Below are positions 36,327-47,879 of a stretch of DNA of 64,000 bases, in pieces. The stretch comes from Takakia lepidozioides (lineage: Eukaryota; Streptophyta; Takakiopsida; Takakiales; Takakiaceae): assembly GCA_030704615.1 (NCBI GenBank), contig CM060733.1, positions 44,578,001-44,642,000 on the forward strand, read 5' to 3'. Each line of letters starts with the position of its first letter. Within the stretch, counting starts at the first letter, position 1. The position numbers and the translations under genes were made by a program. The notes beneath the pieces were generated by a model. The model was not told the DNA's origin and made no database searches. It was given only the letters and a program-made list of their open reading frames with translations.

Positions 36327-36406
36327 ATTGTCAGAATTTCATCGTTCTAACCAAAATGGAGGCAAATAATTCAATTTATGTAAATTTCTACTTGAATCCC
36401 CTGTAA

Positions 36407-38080
36407 GGAGAACTGTCCGCTGATCTATTAATAGACACAAGACTTATTTTGTCAATTCAACCAATCTTGTGAGAGCCAAATTTGATTCCTTCTCATGAGC
36501 TCGACTATAATAATAACTCTACCTATTATGATTTTACATTACCATGGATATATTGAATAGTTTGAATTCCAAACAATTTCTTCATACATACAACAATAGG
36601 CTTTCTAAATTTGGTGATGCCAAGTCCAATTCGACTTATCTTTCAGTTGCATAATAATGTTCTACAACATCTAAATTGTTTTTGTGTGGCATTGTGTTTA
36701 TAATACATCACCTTTTCAATCTTTTACTTAGTTTGTCTCATACAATCAAGTAAATCTCTTTCTGACCCCCCTTGTAACCACTAATGCTAAACTTCATATA
36801 TCTTTCTATACACTGTTCAATTCAACGTTAGATGTTATCTTTCATGGTTAAGAGATTCTTGTGCAAACATGGGATTTTGTGTCCATACATTTCTTAGTTA
36901 CAGTTCCACTTACATGCAAAAATATACATTATAAACCTTTAAAAAATGAGATTCAAACACTATTAGTATTATCATCTCTCTATATCTCTCAAAGGGTGCA
37001 AATCATTATATTAATATATTTAGTTTTATTAAAATAACACAAATATTATTTTTTATGACAATTTAATTCTAGATGCCCTTCTTGATCTCATTGGTATATG
37101 AGCTCAAAACTATATACCAGGATATTGAAGACTGCCAACAAAAAGTTGAATAGACACTCAAATGTTCAAATTTGCCACTTGTCATTTTTTAATTAGTTCA
37201 TCCCTTTTATCCTTTCATGGGATCTTTTGACAATTATTACTTTTATTACATAAGTATTTTATCCCCAGTATAATATACATATATAAATCAAACTATATAT
37301 TTAAATTAAAAATCAAAAAGATATTATCTATAATTTGATGACTAGGGGGGGGGGAGGGGGGGGACTGCAAACCTGGAGTAACCATTAAAATATTTAAAAC
37401 GGTTCTTCCTTATTAACCCTTAAGTGTCAAAACTCATTTTTACCCTCTCGTGGAAAAACATGATCCTGGCCCACAAAAACAAAATTATCTATAGAATCTC
37501 TGTGTCCCTGTAAAACTGACCGTTGGAATTACTTCCCACCTACCCCACCTCCTACCACAAAAAGTTTCACCAAAATCCAACTGCCAGATCTGCAGATTAT
37601 GAAGTGTAGAGTGGGGACAAAAATAAATCTCCACTAAGAACTAGGTGCCAAAAAAAGCAGTTTCTTGGGCATTTTTAATTTTTTCTGTTTGGGAGTCTCA
37701 AGAATATTGTTCCATATATGATAACACACATTCTCATAAAATTTCAGTTTTTTCTGAAATGTTCTCAAGTGGGCTCCGTTGTAGTGACAAATTGGGGGAT
37801 TCAAATATGCCATTTTCTTTGGGCAGGCCAAAATCTCTCTTCCTAAAATTATACAAAAAAAATCAGCCTGTCAATCCCTTATCCTTCCTGTTGAAATGTC
37901 ATGGGCTTCCATATGAAGTCCCCGAAAAACTTTGAGGCCAATCAGCCAATGCACCGCATCCTTAGGTTCCCTGCCCAAGACTTAAAATGGCACACCTTTG
38001 GTATAGCCTGCAGGCCTAGGATATTTGGAGCCGTAGCCCAGAAGGGCACGGGGTTTGGGAGCTCCTCTGACTACCCGGCC
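36407..38080. other. Spacer of the inverted repeat, AT-rich part
   Basis: Very AT-rich, without coding signal. A G-run tract (two runs of nine or more G separated by one A) lies at about 37346-37365. The stretch at 37600-38080 shows short frames only. Confidence 0.45.
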
Positions 38081-38915
38081 CTGCTTTCATGGGGGCCCAA
38101 CAAGGTGACTCTAACTTGCATTTTCAACGCATGTGCCAGCCTAGGAGCCCTGGGAAAAGGCAAAGAGGTCCATGCCTACATTAGCAAAGCTGGACTTGTG
38201 GTAGATATCATTCTAGAGACTGCCCTTGTTGACATGTATGCCAAATATGGGAGCATGAAGGATGCTCGTCAAGTATTTGAAAGTATGCCTCAACGAAATG
38301 TGGTCTCATGGAGTGCGATGATGGCAGGATGTGCCCAACATGGGTGTACTAAGGAGGCTGTGCAACTATTTGAACAAATGCAAGAAGAAGGATTGATCCC
38401 AGACTGTGTCATCTTCACTTCTCTTCTCTCCGCATGTAGCCATGTCGGGCTAGTGGATGAAGGCCTTCAATACTTTGATTCCATGAGCCGACATTATGGC
38501 CTCACTCCTACACTGGAGCATTTTGGTTGTATGGTGGACCTCCTAGGTCGTGGAGGACAATTGAACAAGGCAGAGGACTTCATTAACAAAATGCCAATTG
38601 AAGCAGATGCCTTAGTGTGGGGGGCTTTTCTTAGTGCCTGCAGAGTTCATGGCAATGTGGACTTTGCACAACGCGCGGCAAAATGCCTTCTCAAGTGGGA
38701 TCTCCGTCATGGTAAGGTAGAAAATGTCTATGGTGCAGCTGGCAGGGTAAGGTAAAGATATGGAGAATGATGGCAGACGTTCATCGATAAAGAGCCAGCG
38801 TACACCTGCATGGAGGTCGGCAGGTGTAGATGTCATTGTAGACGACAAATGGTGTCCACAACTTGCAAAAATTCATACTGAGCTGAAGAGAATAAGGTAT
38901 GCATCTGACATGTGA
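38081..38915 (+). pseudogene. PLS-class PPR protein gene, truncated
   Basis: An intronless frame from about 38099 to 38755 encodes four to five PPR repeats: VTLTCIFNACASLGALGKGK, ETALVDMYAKYGSMKDARQV, RNVVSWSAMMAGCAQHG and FTSLLSACSHVGLVDEGLQY. The E-domain start is ALVWGAFLSACRVHGNVDFA. After a frame change at about 38740 the E+ type tail continues (VIVDDKWCPQLAKIHTELKR) to a TGA at 38913-38915. The 5' part with the organelle-targeting peptide is missing. Such proteins normally bind organellar RNA for editing. With no start region and a frameshift it is most likely dead. Confidence 0.8.
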
Positions 38916-39184
38916 TTTGTAATGCATGGTGTGAAAGGGGACTTGAGAAACATGAAATTTGGACCCACCTCTAAGGCGTAGAAGTTACTATGCTCTTGTG
39001 ACATTTGAAGATTCACTCACCAACAAGCATGACTAAGCAGTGGGAGTTACATTCAAAGCGTGGGCCTGAAGATCTGGTGTGAGGAGCTGTGCTCTAGCAC
39101 CAGACCTTCAAAAGCATATGCATGGTATAAGAGTCCATAGGTATGGAAAAGTTTAATCTGTGGGACTGCCCAACTAGACTGTTC

Positions 39185-39555
39185 TTAGTGCATTCTGTTG
39201 TAAACAGTGTTGTGTTGCTTTTCAAGCTTGAACATGAATAATCTAAAGGAAAGCAGAGCTAAAAATCTGACAGGGAAAGTGATGCTCTTTTTAAAGAAAC
39301 TTGATGTTGCAGATACAAGGCTTGGTGCTTTCAGTAACCTTGTTATCGTATGTGAAAAGGTAAATACCTTTGCAAAATGTGCGAGATCTCTCACGGCTAT
39401 CATTACCAACAAATGACAACTTGAATCCAACTCAGCACTTGCTTTCCCCGTTGGGTACCCATGGATACCATGTGGTACCCTTAGCCCCATGGGTACCATC
39501 ACCCCATAGGTCACTAGGTGTCTTCTGGATACTATTTTGTATTCGTATAGGGCCT
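39185..39555. other. No gene recognised
   Basis: Short frames on both strands with no domain. A GGGTACC / GGTACC-type motif recurs several times between 39455 and 39500. Confidence 0.35.
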
Positions 39556-39640
39556 ACCCCTGAAAAGAGGCAGTAGCCGCAAGGTGAAGTGGCTCCTTGT
39601 TACGCCGGCTTCGCTCGGAGTATTCTCTCTCTCTCTCTTG
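39556..39640 (+). repeat. SINE 3' part with (CT)n tail
   Basis: It reads AGGCAGTAGCCGCAAGG, then TTACGCCGGCTTCGCTCGG and (CT)n. It is a near copy of 13325-13412 and is 5' truncated. Confidence 0.65.
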
Positions 39641-39719
39641 GGAGACATCCCTCTGTTGAGGAGGTGGAGTACGCCAAGATCCATGGGTACGCCTCATTAC
39701 ACGTATAAAGGCATGTAAG

Positions 39720-39881
39720 ATGCCCAAGAATATGATGAGGAAGAAGAGTGGCGATAGTGAGGGTAGCGAGAGTGATGATAGTCATGTGAGTGAGAGTGAG
39801 ACTGACGGTGATGGTGACCCCGATGGTGATGACAGTAGTGAGGGATCTAGCCCCGGGAGTTCGGAGGGCCAGGGTAAGTAG
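39720..39881 (+). CDS. Short acidic Ser/Asp/Glu-rich open frame (53 aa), possible transposon protein C-terminus
   Basis: It starts MPKNMMRKKSGDSEG and continues as a run of Ser, Asp, Glu and Gly to a TAG. The composition resembles acidic C-terminal tails. Its position just before a hairpin-repeat block suggests the 3' end of a DNA-transposon gene. No catalytic domain is present, and a fortuitous frame is possible. Confidence 0.3.
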   Translation: MPKNMMRKKSGDSEGSESDDSHVSESETDGDGDPDGDDSSEGSSPGSSEGQGK

Positions 39882-39992
39882 TAGGGATGATGTACACGAC
39901 GTTTGAGGTCAATTTTATATATATATACGCATGCACATGATGTGGTGTTCTCTCATTTATACTAAATATGCACAATCCCCATATTCCCTAAA

Positions 39993-40013
39993 CCTAACCC
40001 TAACCCTAAATTC
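39993..40013 (+). repeat. Short interstitial telomere-like motif
   Basis: CCTAAACCTAACCCTAACCC shows about three units of CCCTAA(A). It is too short to be a telomere remnant with confidence; telo-box-like motifs occur by chance and in promoters. Confidence 0.5.
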
Positions 40014-40029
40014 CCAATCCTAATTCGGG

Positions 40030-40620
40030 CCTGGTGCGACCTCCTAGACATCGCAAATCTACAAAACAAAAGAAACCAGACACTCTGCGACGCCCAGGGG
40101 GCCGCCTTAAATTCGTTTTGAAAAAATAACTGTCGTAGGTTTAATGCGACGCCCGATAGAGGCCACCCATATATTTTCTTTTAAAAAAATGCGTCGCAGG
40201 TTTACTGCGACGCCCTTTCATCGCACCAGGAACACATATTGGCCCCCCCAACAGCGTCGCAGGTTTACTGCGATGCTCATGCCGTCACAGGCGGGGCTCC
40301 CAAAAGGAAAAATAAATAAAATTACAATAATTCGATAGGAAAAAAAAAACAAAAAAAAACAAAAAACAATTACCCGAAAGGCGTCACAGATGCGAGCACC
40401 TTGAAAAAGAAAAATTCCAATTAAAAAAAAGTGAAAAGCATCGCAGTTTTATTGCGACGCAAGAAAAGTCGCAATAATGGATTAAATAATTTAGATAAAT
40501 ATACAATATTTATCTAAAAACATAAAATAAAAACAGTCGCACGGAAACGGCGATGGCAGGGACGACGCATGGCGGGAGCGATGCACAGAGCGTCGCTTAG
40601 AAGTATTAGACCCACACTTG
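40030..40620 (+). repeat. GCGTCGCAG hairpin array
   Basis: At 40191-40213, GCGTCGCAG and CTGCGACGC flank a 5-base loop. Near copies are at 40128-40153, 40253-40275 and 40438-40460, with further half-sites (GCGACG, CGTCGC) up to 40600. Spacing is irregular. The motif is shared with the blocks in both inverted-repeat arms. Confidence 0.7.
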
Positions 40621-40906
40621 GAGCTGATCCGGATTAATCACTGCTTCGTTCTTACTATAATACTAAACAGCTGCACCTTCACATGAAGATACACCTGTTG
40701 TTTTAAGTGTTTAATACATGGGCAATACCCCCTAATAATGTCTGGATAATATCAAGAGCCTAAACATAATTACCAATGGCTACTTAGTCAGGTACCGTGG
40801 CACTTCAGGGCGGCAGCCCTACCGTCATCGATTGATCTTGCATCCAACGCTCTGCATGTCGCCGTCCCTTCACAATCCGTTATGCCCTAATATCGTTCAT
40901 CCGTGA

Positions 40907-41290
40907 CTTCATCCGTGTTACTTAGTCAAAGACAACGCCACATACTTATCGATGAAGATCTCCGTCACTCCTTATTCATATTTCGTTCATCCACCTTGAT
41001 GCCAACCGCACTTTGCACCCCTAACTTCATTCATCCGTGTCCCCATACCTCCATCCGCACCAAGTTTGGTACCATGTTAAGGATACATTCATCTATTTGC
41101 CCCTTCATCCGTGTTACTTAGTCAAAGACAACGCCACATACTTATCGATGAAGATCTCCGTTCATATTTCGTTCATCCACCTTGATGCCAACCGCACTTC
41201 GCACCCCTAACTTCATTCATCCGTATCCCCATACCTCCATCCGCACCAAGTTTGGTACCATGTTAAGGATACATTCATCTATTTGCCCCC
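40907..41290 (+). repeat. Tandem duplication, 196-bp period, two copies
   Basis: CTTCATCCGTGTTACTTAGT begins both copies (40907 and 41103). They run through to CATTCATCTATTTGCCCC. The second copy lacks 11 bases. The segment adjoins the inner end of the right arm. Confidence 0.85.
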
Positions 41291-41422
41291 CAGCTCATCA
41301 CTTGTTTGCAAAATCTAGGAGTTTTATGTCACCAGTCTTTACAGGGGATTCAAGTAGAAATTTACATAAATTGAATTTTTTGCCTCCATTTTGGTTAGAA
41401 TGATGAAATTCTGACAATCAGT

Positions 41423-41580
41423 ATGTAGCCCAGTGGTAAGGGCACATACCCTCTCACGAGTGGTTGTGGGTTCAATCCACTTGTTGGAAGTCATTACAGT
41501 GTCCACCTTCCCACCGGAAGGCAATAGTCCTATGGGGTCAAGTGACACAATAAATTACGCTTGCTTCGGCAACGCGTCCA
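41423..41580 (+). repeat. tRNA-derived SINE, copy 3 (right arm)
   Basis: A box TAGCCCAGTGGTAAGGGCAC, B box GGTTCAATCC, then CACCTTCCCACCGGAAGGC and the 3' end TTACGCTTGCTTCGGCAAC. Mirror partner of 36169-36326. Confidence 0.82.
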
Positions 41581-41639
41581 TTTCTTTCTTTTTTTGGATG
41601 AAATCCTTTTTGGACGTAGTAGGAATCATTCAAGGAACA

Positions 41640-41985
41640 ATTCCATTCACTCCTACATTTGGAGGGGGTCTGCGATGCCCAACACCCCGGAGATTGCAAA
41701 GTCTGCGATGAAACCGTTTGGGTCCAATCTGCGACACCCCAGGCATTGCAAATTGCGACGAAACCACCGAGGGCCAATCTGCGACGTTTTTCTGTCGCAA
41801 GATTAAACACTTGGATTTGCAAAAAAAAACCTTATTTTTTTTGCGACACTTAAAGGTCGGTATGGCAACGTTTTGTGACCCCTGCGACTCCTTGCGACCC
41901 CCTAGCTCTAGGCGTCGCAGATGCTCCAAAACGTCGCAATTATTTTGCGACCCCTGTGGTTCGCAGATGCCCATTGACATGTTGT
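41640..41985 (-). repeat. GCGAC/GTCGC-rich repeat block (right arm)
   Basis: Mirror of 35790-36090, with motifs such as AATCTGCGACACCCC and GGCGTCGCAGATGC. Confidence 0.65.
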
Positions 41986-44286
41986 ATAATGAATGTATCT
42001 AAAATTTCTATGAACCTCTAATTTATATGATCCACTAATGTTGGGAGGTTCTTTGATTCAATTACAAACCCCCAGCGATTATCAAGAATATTATGTGGAT
42101 AAATAACCGCAGATCTCATAAAAACAAAGAACCGGCAATGGCTCATGACCACCGGCTACATAGTTTTGAAATAACTTGTGTGAAATCCAAGAAAGATCTG
42201 TCGGTTATTAGGTGAAAACCGCCGGTTCTTTGAGATTCTTATTTTCAACCGAAACCAAAGGGTTCTTTCCATAAAAATATATATGAGAAACCTAGAACCG
42301 GAGGTTCTTTGATTATAAATTTTTGATAGAACCGGAACATGAGGTTATGAATGAAGTCAAATTACTGCCATATTGGTTACAACGTCGAGTTATAGTTGCA
42401 GTACATTGTTTAAGTAACATATTTATTTATTTATTTATATACATAGATAGATTTGTAGGTTAGATTTAATATATTGTGAATATATCTATTTAATATATAT
42501 ATATATATATATTATTGTATAGTAACTATATGATCTATTATTGATAACGTGATGTTACATTACATGCGTGTGAAAAACGACAATGAAAACGGGATATAAA
42601 ATCTTACAGATATAGTTCATTCTACCGACTACCAAAGGTCGGAAGCTAGTTTAGCGTAGAGCAGGAATAGGGTGCCATAGTGCCACGCTTTCGTCGCCAT
42701 GTCACCAAACTTGGTGACAAACTACAATTATATACCCCGTATCAGCCCGTAAATTCTCAGGTCCATCAGTGGTAAAAAAGTTGCTCATTTTGCCATTCGT
42801 CATAATTTCGCTACATAGAGATTTTGTTGTATTTTGGAAATCAAATCCCTAGTGGTGGCTCTTGGGTCTTTGACCTTGTCACTAAGTCATAGGTTGTCCG
42901 GAGTCCCCTCCAATTGTCTCGCACTGCTTAACAAGTCCACGCTTCGCCGTTTGAAGTCGTCATGACCTGTTGTCGTTCCGATGCAGCCTTTCGCTTTGTT
43001 GCGATATTTCATCGGTGGACATGTATGTTGCTTCTTCCAATTGTCAAGCTCCTCGCCATGTGTTCCTATTGGACTTGAAAGGCGGGAGAAAATAGAGATC
43101 GCAATTTGGGATTGGAACACACGTTGTTTGAACATGATTACCTTGTCATTTCTAGTACCGAATTGGCAGCCTAACCTACTGTCGATGCAGCTTCCTACGG
43201 TCATCTTGACGCTAGATCTCCACTCTTCGGTCGTCGTAGACACTGTCTAATTTCCTACGTGTTTTACCAAATATTTCCAGATAACTAACAAATTATCATA
43301 TTTTGGCAGTACAATGTTGAAACCGCTTGTCTTATGATAAAAAACAATCTGAAAAGAAAGTTGTACTAATATATGCTTATACATATATGGCGACCAATGG
43401 GGAACACTCGTCCCGAGTGTAAAAGAATCCAGGATCTCTGGTTCGCAAAATCCCCCTACTACGGTATCTGTGATATCCCTTGGAGTCAACGACTCCCTTG
43501 AGTAACATGAAAAAGATAAAGAATAATTTCCCTTAGGCTCTTCCTCTTCGAAGAGAGTTCAGGTCTTCCGGGAGAGAGGAAGAAAAATAAAAGAAAAAAC
43601 CAATAAATGTTTCAAAACCACCCAACTCGCCATCTTCGGAAAGAGTTGGAGCTTCCAGATAAAAAATACTTCAAAACCGCCATTCTCCCCCACCGGACTG
43701 GGTTTGAATCCCCAAGATTATGTAAAAGAGATATGCGCGGTGCAAATTGATGATTCTATTCTAAAATAGCCTTGGAAGGACTATGGTTCTACACTACTTT
43801 GACATGGCTTGCAAGGACCTCTCCTAGATTTGCAAAGCTTATGGTAAAACACTCAATGTGAACTACGACCTCAACTCAAATCCGGAAGGGTTTTAAAAAA
43901 AGCTCATAAACATGATGCTTCTGGGAGTCATAATCAGTGGTTCCCGTGTCAATAGAAAAGATTGGATACCCGAGGACCCTACCTATAAAGTAAACGCACC
44001 ATTTCTAACTACAGTCTAACTATGTTCATGACTCGCAGTGACCTCTCATGGATTTCGCAGAGCTCATGATTAAATTTTTGACCTTGAAATAATTGGATCC
44101 TTTTTGAACCTCAGAGGACCATACTTTGGAATAACGTATCATTCTATCTACTGAAAAGAGGTCATAGGCCCTTCTGGTTTTCCTGCGCCTGACGTCCTTC
44201 ACTTATGTGAAGGGGGCAGCAACCATTGCTCTACAACTCACCCTTTACCCCCTCACTGCTTTTGGCTTTTCTATCTCTACAAGGAA

Positions 44287-44983
44287 TGTTGCAGCAGGGT
44301 AAGGTGAAAATGACAGAAGTTTTAAGGTTAGAATCCCCGTGCGGGAAGTCGAGTGCTCCGTGCAGGGAGCATCAGTATATTGCAGAATGCTTAATACAAC
44401 AAGCATTTACTTTTTCTCGAGATATGTTTGAGCATACACAAATATATTCTGTGATAAAGACAAATGATGATCCACAGTGTGCATTGAACAAGAGTGCATA
44501 TATTAGCCATCTCATTACTCCCATTTCTGCACCTGTGATTCTTAACTTGGTGAAGAAAGAAAAGAAACTCACAACACATGATTAGTAACGAAGATGTATG
44601 AAGTCTTCTACTTGGCAATTGGATGGTCATAGCTTTCATAGCTTATGTCATATCAAACAAATTCTAATTCTACAATGTGGGTTAGATTACTGCACTCTAT
44701 GTGCCCCGCATCCCAAGGTCCGTCCTTATGGATTCCAATATCTACCCAAAAAATCACACTAGAGAAACAAATCACATCTTTAAAACAACTGCGTTGCCCC
44801 GCATCCCAAGATCTATCCTTGGAACTCCAAGAAAAGGTGTTCAATAACCTAATTAGGTAAGAGCTCTACTGACTTCTTCCCAGTGGAGAAGTTTCATTGG
44901 ATTATTGCAACTTAATTGCCCCGCACTCCACCTCACTATGGAGCTCCAATAACCAATGAGTCAATGGACAGGAAACACCAACA
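44287..44983 (-). repeat. Gypsy 3' LTR (right arm), 697 bp
   Basis: On the minus strand it starts TGTTGGTGTTTCC (44983) and ends CTGCAACA (44287). It is the same length as the left-arm copy. Confidence 0.75.
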
Positions 44984-45059
44984 TTTCCTTCCCGACAAAC
45001 TGGGACGAAATCCTAAATATCTCTCCCTTAATGGGAGGAAATTCATTGATTAATGGAAC

Positions 45060-46330
45060 TCACATGTAGTAGTGTTTACACCAGGTACCGTTTACCAGGT
45101 TGGGGAACTCCACTCCCCTCAGTGTCTCCAATTGTAATGAGCCATTGTCAAAGACTGTCTCGACTAAGTATGGTCCCATCCAATATGAGTCAAACTTGGC
45201 TTTGAACTTCTTGTTCCGACTGTCGAATAATAATACCAGATCTCCTAGATCAAATATTCTCTTTTTGTGCTTAAAATCGAAGCGAACTTTCATTTGTCGT
45301 TGCACTGCCTTAATGTGATGTGTTGCCGCTTGCCAGAGTTCATCCAGTCCATCCAACATCTTCAGTCATTCCTTTAATGACTCGGACGTCGCCAGTCGTT
45401 CGGTGATGGCCAGTCGTAACGATGGAATTTCTATCTCGATTGGCATAATGGACTCTACCCCATAAACCAATGAAAATGAGGTGTGTCGAGTAGTTACCTT
45501 ATGGGTCGTGCGAAATGCCCACAAGACCGAGATCAACTTAATGTCCCAATCGCACTCACATGAAAAGGCCTGTTCCAATCCGGAGCCGCCAATACTAGGG
45601 CAGACACCAAATGTTGTTTGAGCATTTCAAAAGACTCCTTGACATCCGGTGTCCCCAAAATACTTGGTCCTTCTTCAATAATCGAGTCAGAGGTAAGCCT
45701 CTACTGCATACTTGTCCATAAATTTTGTATACCACCCTGTGTGGCCAATGAACCCTTTCACTTTAGAAGATGTCTCTGGTGCGGGAAGTTTAACTATGAC
45801 GCTCATCTTTGCTGGGCCTATCGTCACGCCATCTTTAGACACTATGTGCCCTAGTAGCAGTCCATGTGTGACTGCAAACACGCACTTCAGTGGGTTGAGA
45901 GAAATCTATCTTTGCACCGGATGAAGCACTCATGTCATGCTGCAATGTGATCCTTCGCATCTCCATTGCAACAAAAATCATCTAAAAAGATGACTAAATT
46001 CCTCTTTACGATGTCTGAGAAGGCATATGTCATGACCCTCTGAAATGTCAGGGGTGCGTTGCACAAACCAAAGGGCATCCTTGTGTAGGCAAATGTCCCC
46101 CAAGGTGGAGTAAACATGGTCTTCAACACGTCTTTTCGGATCAATCAACACTTGATTGTACCCTGAAAACCCATCCATGAAAGAGTAGACTCCTTCCCTG
46201 TTACTTCTTCAACCAAGGTATCTATGAATGACAAGGGGAAATGATCCTTGTGTGTTATCTTATTAAGGGGGCGGAAGTCCACGCATACCACCATAGGGCA
46301 AATGAAGCGCTTTTGGGCTTTGAAACTCCT
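45060..46330 (-). pseudogene. Ty3/gypsy pol fragment, internally deleted (right arm)
   Basis: Minus-strand order is: an RT start (VDFRPLNKITHKDHFPLSFI), the RT core (WGTFAYTRMPFGLCNAPLTF, VIFLDDF) and GHIVSK, then the shared deletion, then the integrase C-terminal part ending with FDSYWMGPYLV near 45175-45210. Frame breaks and stops make it inactive. It retains the part of RT lost from the left arm. Confidence 0.85.
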
Positions 46331-46959
46331 TCACTCGTCTCACCTGCAACCAACCCCAAAGCTATCAGCACAGTAACTTGTTTCCATGAAATTACAGATC
46401 AAACAAATCATGGGATGTTTAAACTCATGTCCTATATACTTGTCCAAGAGTGATTATAATGGGTAGAAAAGGCATGGCATTGGGCACTTCATCCACCTCT
46501 AACAGAAAAAATACTCAACAGCCAGGCAGTAGGCTCAGTAAATTCAATGGATGTTAAACAAACTATACTTTGCTTTATTTTGAAAGTTGAAATATATTTA
46601 GTGGTGGAAAGTTATACTCAAAAGGATTAGCAAGTCTGAAACCAATATATTTCTTAAGATTTGCTTGGTACAACCTAGTGACTTATGGTGTAACTTCGTC
46701 CTGAATCGTTACTGCCTTTCCTGTGGAAGGTAAACAAACACCTTTGCTGTAGGCAATGTGGGAGGATTTAGCGTGGGTTGTTTCAATACCTTTTTTTTCC
46801 ACAAGGCTACATTGTTAACAATTTCCTTGCCCACCAACCAATGACATGGCTCGGGCTCACACACAGAGCCCTCCAAGGGACTCTCACCACATCTCTATCT
46901 CAAGCTCTCCCAACTATCGTCATACGGACTATTTGCACGCTTCACACCTTTGCATACCC

Positions 46960-47725
46960 CACCCGGCGGTCCAATATATTTTTATTTTTTTTCATGTTTT
47001 TTTTCTTAAAATTAGGACTGATAAAGGTCATCCCAATTTTAATTTTAATTTTAATTTTCTTAAATTAAAATCGGGACCGCCAGTTCTGGCGGTCCCAATT
47101 TCTATTTATTTATTTTAGTAAGATTTGGACCGCCAGAGGTTGCGGTCCCCATTTTATTGTTTAAAAAAATCAAAATAAAGACCATTAGATGTGGTATATT
47201 ATTTTTATATTAAAATCGGGACCGCCAAAATTAGAGGTCCTAATTATTATTTAAATTTCTTTTCATTATAATTGGGACCGCCAAAGCTGGTGGTCCTTAT
47301 TTTTATTATTCCAATAAAATCGAGATAGCTAGCAGCTGACAATCCCAATTTTATCCACAAAAAGATCAAAAAACAAATCAGGACTGGCAACTCTAGTGGA
47401 CCTGATTTTATCCAGGAAGAAAAATAAAAAGTAAAAAGTAAAAACGAGACCGCCAGAGTTGGCGGTCCCAATTTTTTTAAATAATTTCTTAAAAATCAGG
47501 ACTGCTAGAGTTGGTGGTCCCGATTTATCAAGCATTTCTTTAAAATTACAGGGCCACATGAGCTGGCGGTCCCAATTTATTTTCTGGGACAGCTATAGCT
47601 GGTGGTCCCGATTTCTTAAATGTCTTCTTAAAAAATCTGGATCGCCAGAGGTGGCGGGCCTGATTTTATTAAATAAGTTCTCTTTAAAAAACGGTACCGC
47701 CAGAGCTGGCGGTCTCGATCTATTA
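46960..47725 (+). repeat. GGGACCGCCAG hairpin array
   Basis: About twelve units, 45-70 bp apart, each with GGGACCGCCAG-like then CTGGCGGTCCC-like arms separated by 2-8 bases and by AT-rich linkers. The best is 47073-47096 (11-bp arms, 2-base loop); 47696-47713 has perfect 8-bp arms. Others have partner changes in one arm. Arrays of this kind are known in subterminal regions of CACTA/En-Spm elements, but no CACTA terminus was found beside it. Confidence 0.8.
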
Positions 47726-47879
47726 AAAAAAAAAAATTAAATTTGTGACTGCTTGATCTAACCATCCCAAATTTTTAAGAATTTGTTTTTAAACAAAAAC
47801 TTTTTAACCACCAAATATGACATGACGGCTTGTGAGGCATGATTCCGGCGCTATGGGTTGGTTCATCTTACTCTACCGA

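Larger units (their letters stand above)
31210..36406 (+). repeat. Large inverted repeat, left arm (5.2 kb)
   Basis: The whole stretch, from AACAATGTAGCCTTGTGG to the inner end CTTGAATCCCCTGTAA, is present as reverse complement at 46816-41339. Order and content match: a gypsy fragment, an LTR, unrecognised DNA, a GCGAC-rich block and a SINE. Encoded peptides compared between arms differ by about 3 in 69 and 11 in 98 residues, so I estimate nucleotide divergence of only a few percent. The left arm is 281 bp shorter, mostly from one deletion near 31641-31643 inside the reverse transcriptase part. No terminal target duplication is seen at the outer or inner ends. Confidence 0.9.
41339..46816 (-). 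repeat. Large inverted repeat, right arm (5.5 kb)
   Basis: Reverse-complement partner of 31210-36406, with the inner end at 41339 and the outer end at 46816. It keeps an extra RT segment (about 46130-46410) that is deleted from the left arm, so it is closer to the ancestral form there. An (AT)n run at about 42496-42512 differs from the left arm. Confidence 0.9.

Noticed and set aside
38081-38915. Functional PPR gene
   Set aside because: There is no start or targeting region, only a few repeats, and a frame change before the E+ tail.
39993-40013. Interstitial telomere from a chromosome fusion
   Set aside because: Only about three units; too short to support it.
41423-41580. Functional tRNA gene
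   Set aside because: Box A and B are present, but the acceptor stem does not close and the sequence continues into the SINE 3' module shared with other copies.
31210-46816. One giant transposon with the arms as terminal inverted repeats
   Set aside because: No target duplication at the outer ends, no transposase in the spacer, and the arms are patchworks of retroelement relics.
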